A stretch of 7,075 nucleotides of DNA from an uncultured Bacillus sp. (GTDB lineage: Bacteria; Bacillota; Bacilli; Bacillales; Cytobacillaceae): positions 1 through 7,075 of the forward strand of contig CALCRD010000074.1 in NCBI GenBank assembly GCA_937894355.1. The letters are read 5' to 3'. Each line of letters begins with the position of its first letter. Position 1 is the first letter of the stretch. Of the stretch, positions 6,765 to 7,075 are shown in pieces. The position numbers and the translations under genes are program-made. Under the pieces are notes generated by a model that saw nothing but the letters and a program-made list of their open reading frames with translations, made no database searches and was not told where the DNA came from.

Positions 6765-6805
6765 AAAAGCATGTAATTCCACAATGGAAAAACATGCTTT
6801 TGTTT
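6765..6805 (+). terminator. Strong rho-independent terminator of the germinant receptor operon
   Basis: AAAAGCATGT (6765-6774) pairs with ACATGCTTTT (6792-6801) in a 10-bp stem. Inside it, TTCC (6777-6780) pairs with GGAA (6786-6789) around a 5-nt loop, which lengthens the hairpin. The right arm runs into TTTTGTTTG. The A-rich left flank means it could also work for transcription from the other strand. Confidence 0.88.
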
Positions 6806-6808
6806 GTT

Positions 6809-6838
6809 AAAGGCTGTTTTCGTAAAGTTTGTTGTTAA
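6809..6838 (+). repeat. Dispersed ~30-bp repeat, copy 1
   Basis: GGCTGTTTTCGTAAAG followed by TTTGTTGTT is similar to two further copies at 6926-6958 and, on the other strand, 6982-7015. By eye about 19 of 25 bases agree with the minus-strand copy. All share GCTnTTTTC, a short A-rich middle and a TTTG(C)TGTT-like end. From memory, such sequences form the AT-rich outer arms of dispersed Bacillus repeats. Confidence 0.5.
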
Positions 6839-6892
6839 AATCTTAAACCCGATTTTAACGTGATTAAAATCCTAAACCCGATTTTAACTCGA
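6835..6892. repeat. Two tandem 29-bp units, each an inverted repeat
   Basis: Unit 1 (6835-6863) and unit 2 (6864-6892) agree at about 26 of 29 positions. Each contains the arm TTAAAATC, a loop of 8 containing TAAACCC, and the reverse-complement arm GATTTTAA. In unit 1 a preceding G extends the arms to a perfect 9 bp (GTTAAAATC/GATTTTAAC). The right arm of unit 1 is also complementary to the left arm of unit 2, so alternative hairpins are possible. No coding function is apparent. Confidence 0.85.
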
Positions 6893-6925
6893 TATCAACT
6901 ATTTTGTAGCTTGAAAGTATATTTG

Positions 6926-7015
6926 CAAGCTCTTTTCTCATAAATGTTTGCTGTTTTACTGTCAAATCTATTCATTCTTATCCTAAAAAGCAACAATGTT
7001 TGAGAAAAGAGCCTT
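6926..7015. repeat. Long imperfect inverted repeat made of two facing repeat copies
   Basis: GCTCTTTTCTCA (6929-6940) is the exact reverse complement of TGAGAAAAGAGC (7001-7012). The match continues inward imperfectly (ATGTTTGCT against AGCAACAAT, then GTTTTA against TAAAAA), leaving an unpaired centre of roughly 6957-6984. Both arms belong to the same repeat family as the copy at 6809. No T-tract follows on the + strand, so it is a poor terminator. It resembles a REP- or MITE-like palindromic element without a coding region. Confidence 0.75.
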
Positions 7016-7075
7016 GTTAAATTAACACTGCTTTGTCACTGTTCATTTTTTCGCCGCGAATTCGCTGGAATTCTG

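Larger units (their letters stand above)
6806..7075. other. Gene-free, repeat-rich 3' intergenic region
   Basis: After the terminator I see no reading frame with a ribosome binding site on either strand. The stretch holds three copies of a roughly 30-bp repeat, a tandem pair of 29-bp palindromic units, and at its end a more GC-rich patch with two GAATTC hexamers 10 bp apart. It is probably an intergenic spacer made of small dispersed repeats. Any gene it serves lies beyond 7075. Confidence 0.6.

Noticed and set aside
6835..6892. CRISPR-like array
   Set aside because: The two units are directly adjacent with no spacer and are themselves palindromic tandem copies. No cas gene is present.
7054..7073. 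GAATTC hexamers 10 bp apart, and the palindrome GCGAATTCGC at the window edge
   Set aside because: They are too short to interpret, and the sequence continues beyond the window. No linked feature is visible.

Overview
The window comes from a low-GC, endospore-forming member of the Bacillaceae (Bacillus, Neobacillus or a close relative). The evidence is strong AGGAGG-type ribosome binding sites, AT-rich DNA, a complete GerA-family spore germinant receptor operon, and a Bacillus-style ECF sigma factor. It holds seven genes, all on the + strand, in two transcription units, with repeat-rich DNA at both ends.

Layout. Positions 1 to about 72 are the GC-rich tail of what looks like a dispersed Bacillus intergenic repeat. 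It gives way abruptly to a very AT-rich leader that carries a possible ECF-type promoter. Unit 1 (153-2401) encodes an ECF sigma factor, a PadR-type winged-helix regulator with an unusual N-terminal extension, and a divergent SEDS (FtsW/RodA/SpoVE) membrane protein whose cytoplasmic N-terminus looks like a HAAS/permease-prefix domain. The three genes are 5-6 nt apart, and the ribosome binding sites of the second and third lie inside the end of the gene before. A rho-independent terminator at 2405-2440 closes the unit. Unit 2 (2575-6726) is a germinant receptor operon in the order A, C, small D-like, B. It ends in a strong terminator at 6765-6805. The last 270 bases hold no gene but carry a tandem pair of 29-bp palindromic units and three copies of a roughly 30-bp repeat, two of which face each other to form a long imperfect hairpin.

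How the parts may work together. In unit 2, the A, B and C subunits assemble in the inner membrane of the dormant spore and open germination when nutrients bind. The two-helix small protein is probably the accessory D subunit. Unit 1 is the less familiar part. PadR regulators are commonly encoded beside HAAS-domain membrane proteins, and here the HAAS-like domain is fused to a peptidoglycan-polymerase-like SEDS protein and coupled to an ECF sigma factor, with no conventional transmembrane anti-sigma factor in the unit. I infer an envelope-responsive circuit in which the SEDS protein or the PadR protein controls the sigma factor; this is a hypothesis. The terminator between the units suggests they are regulated separately.
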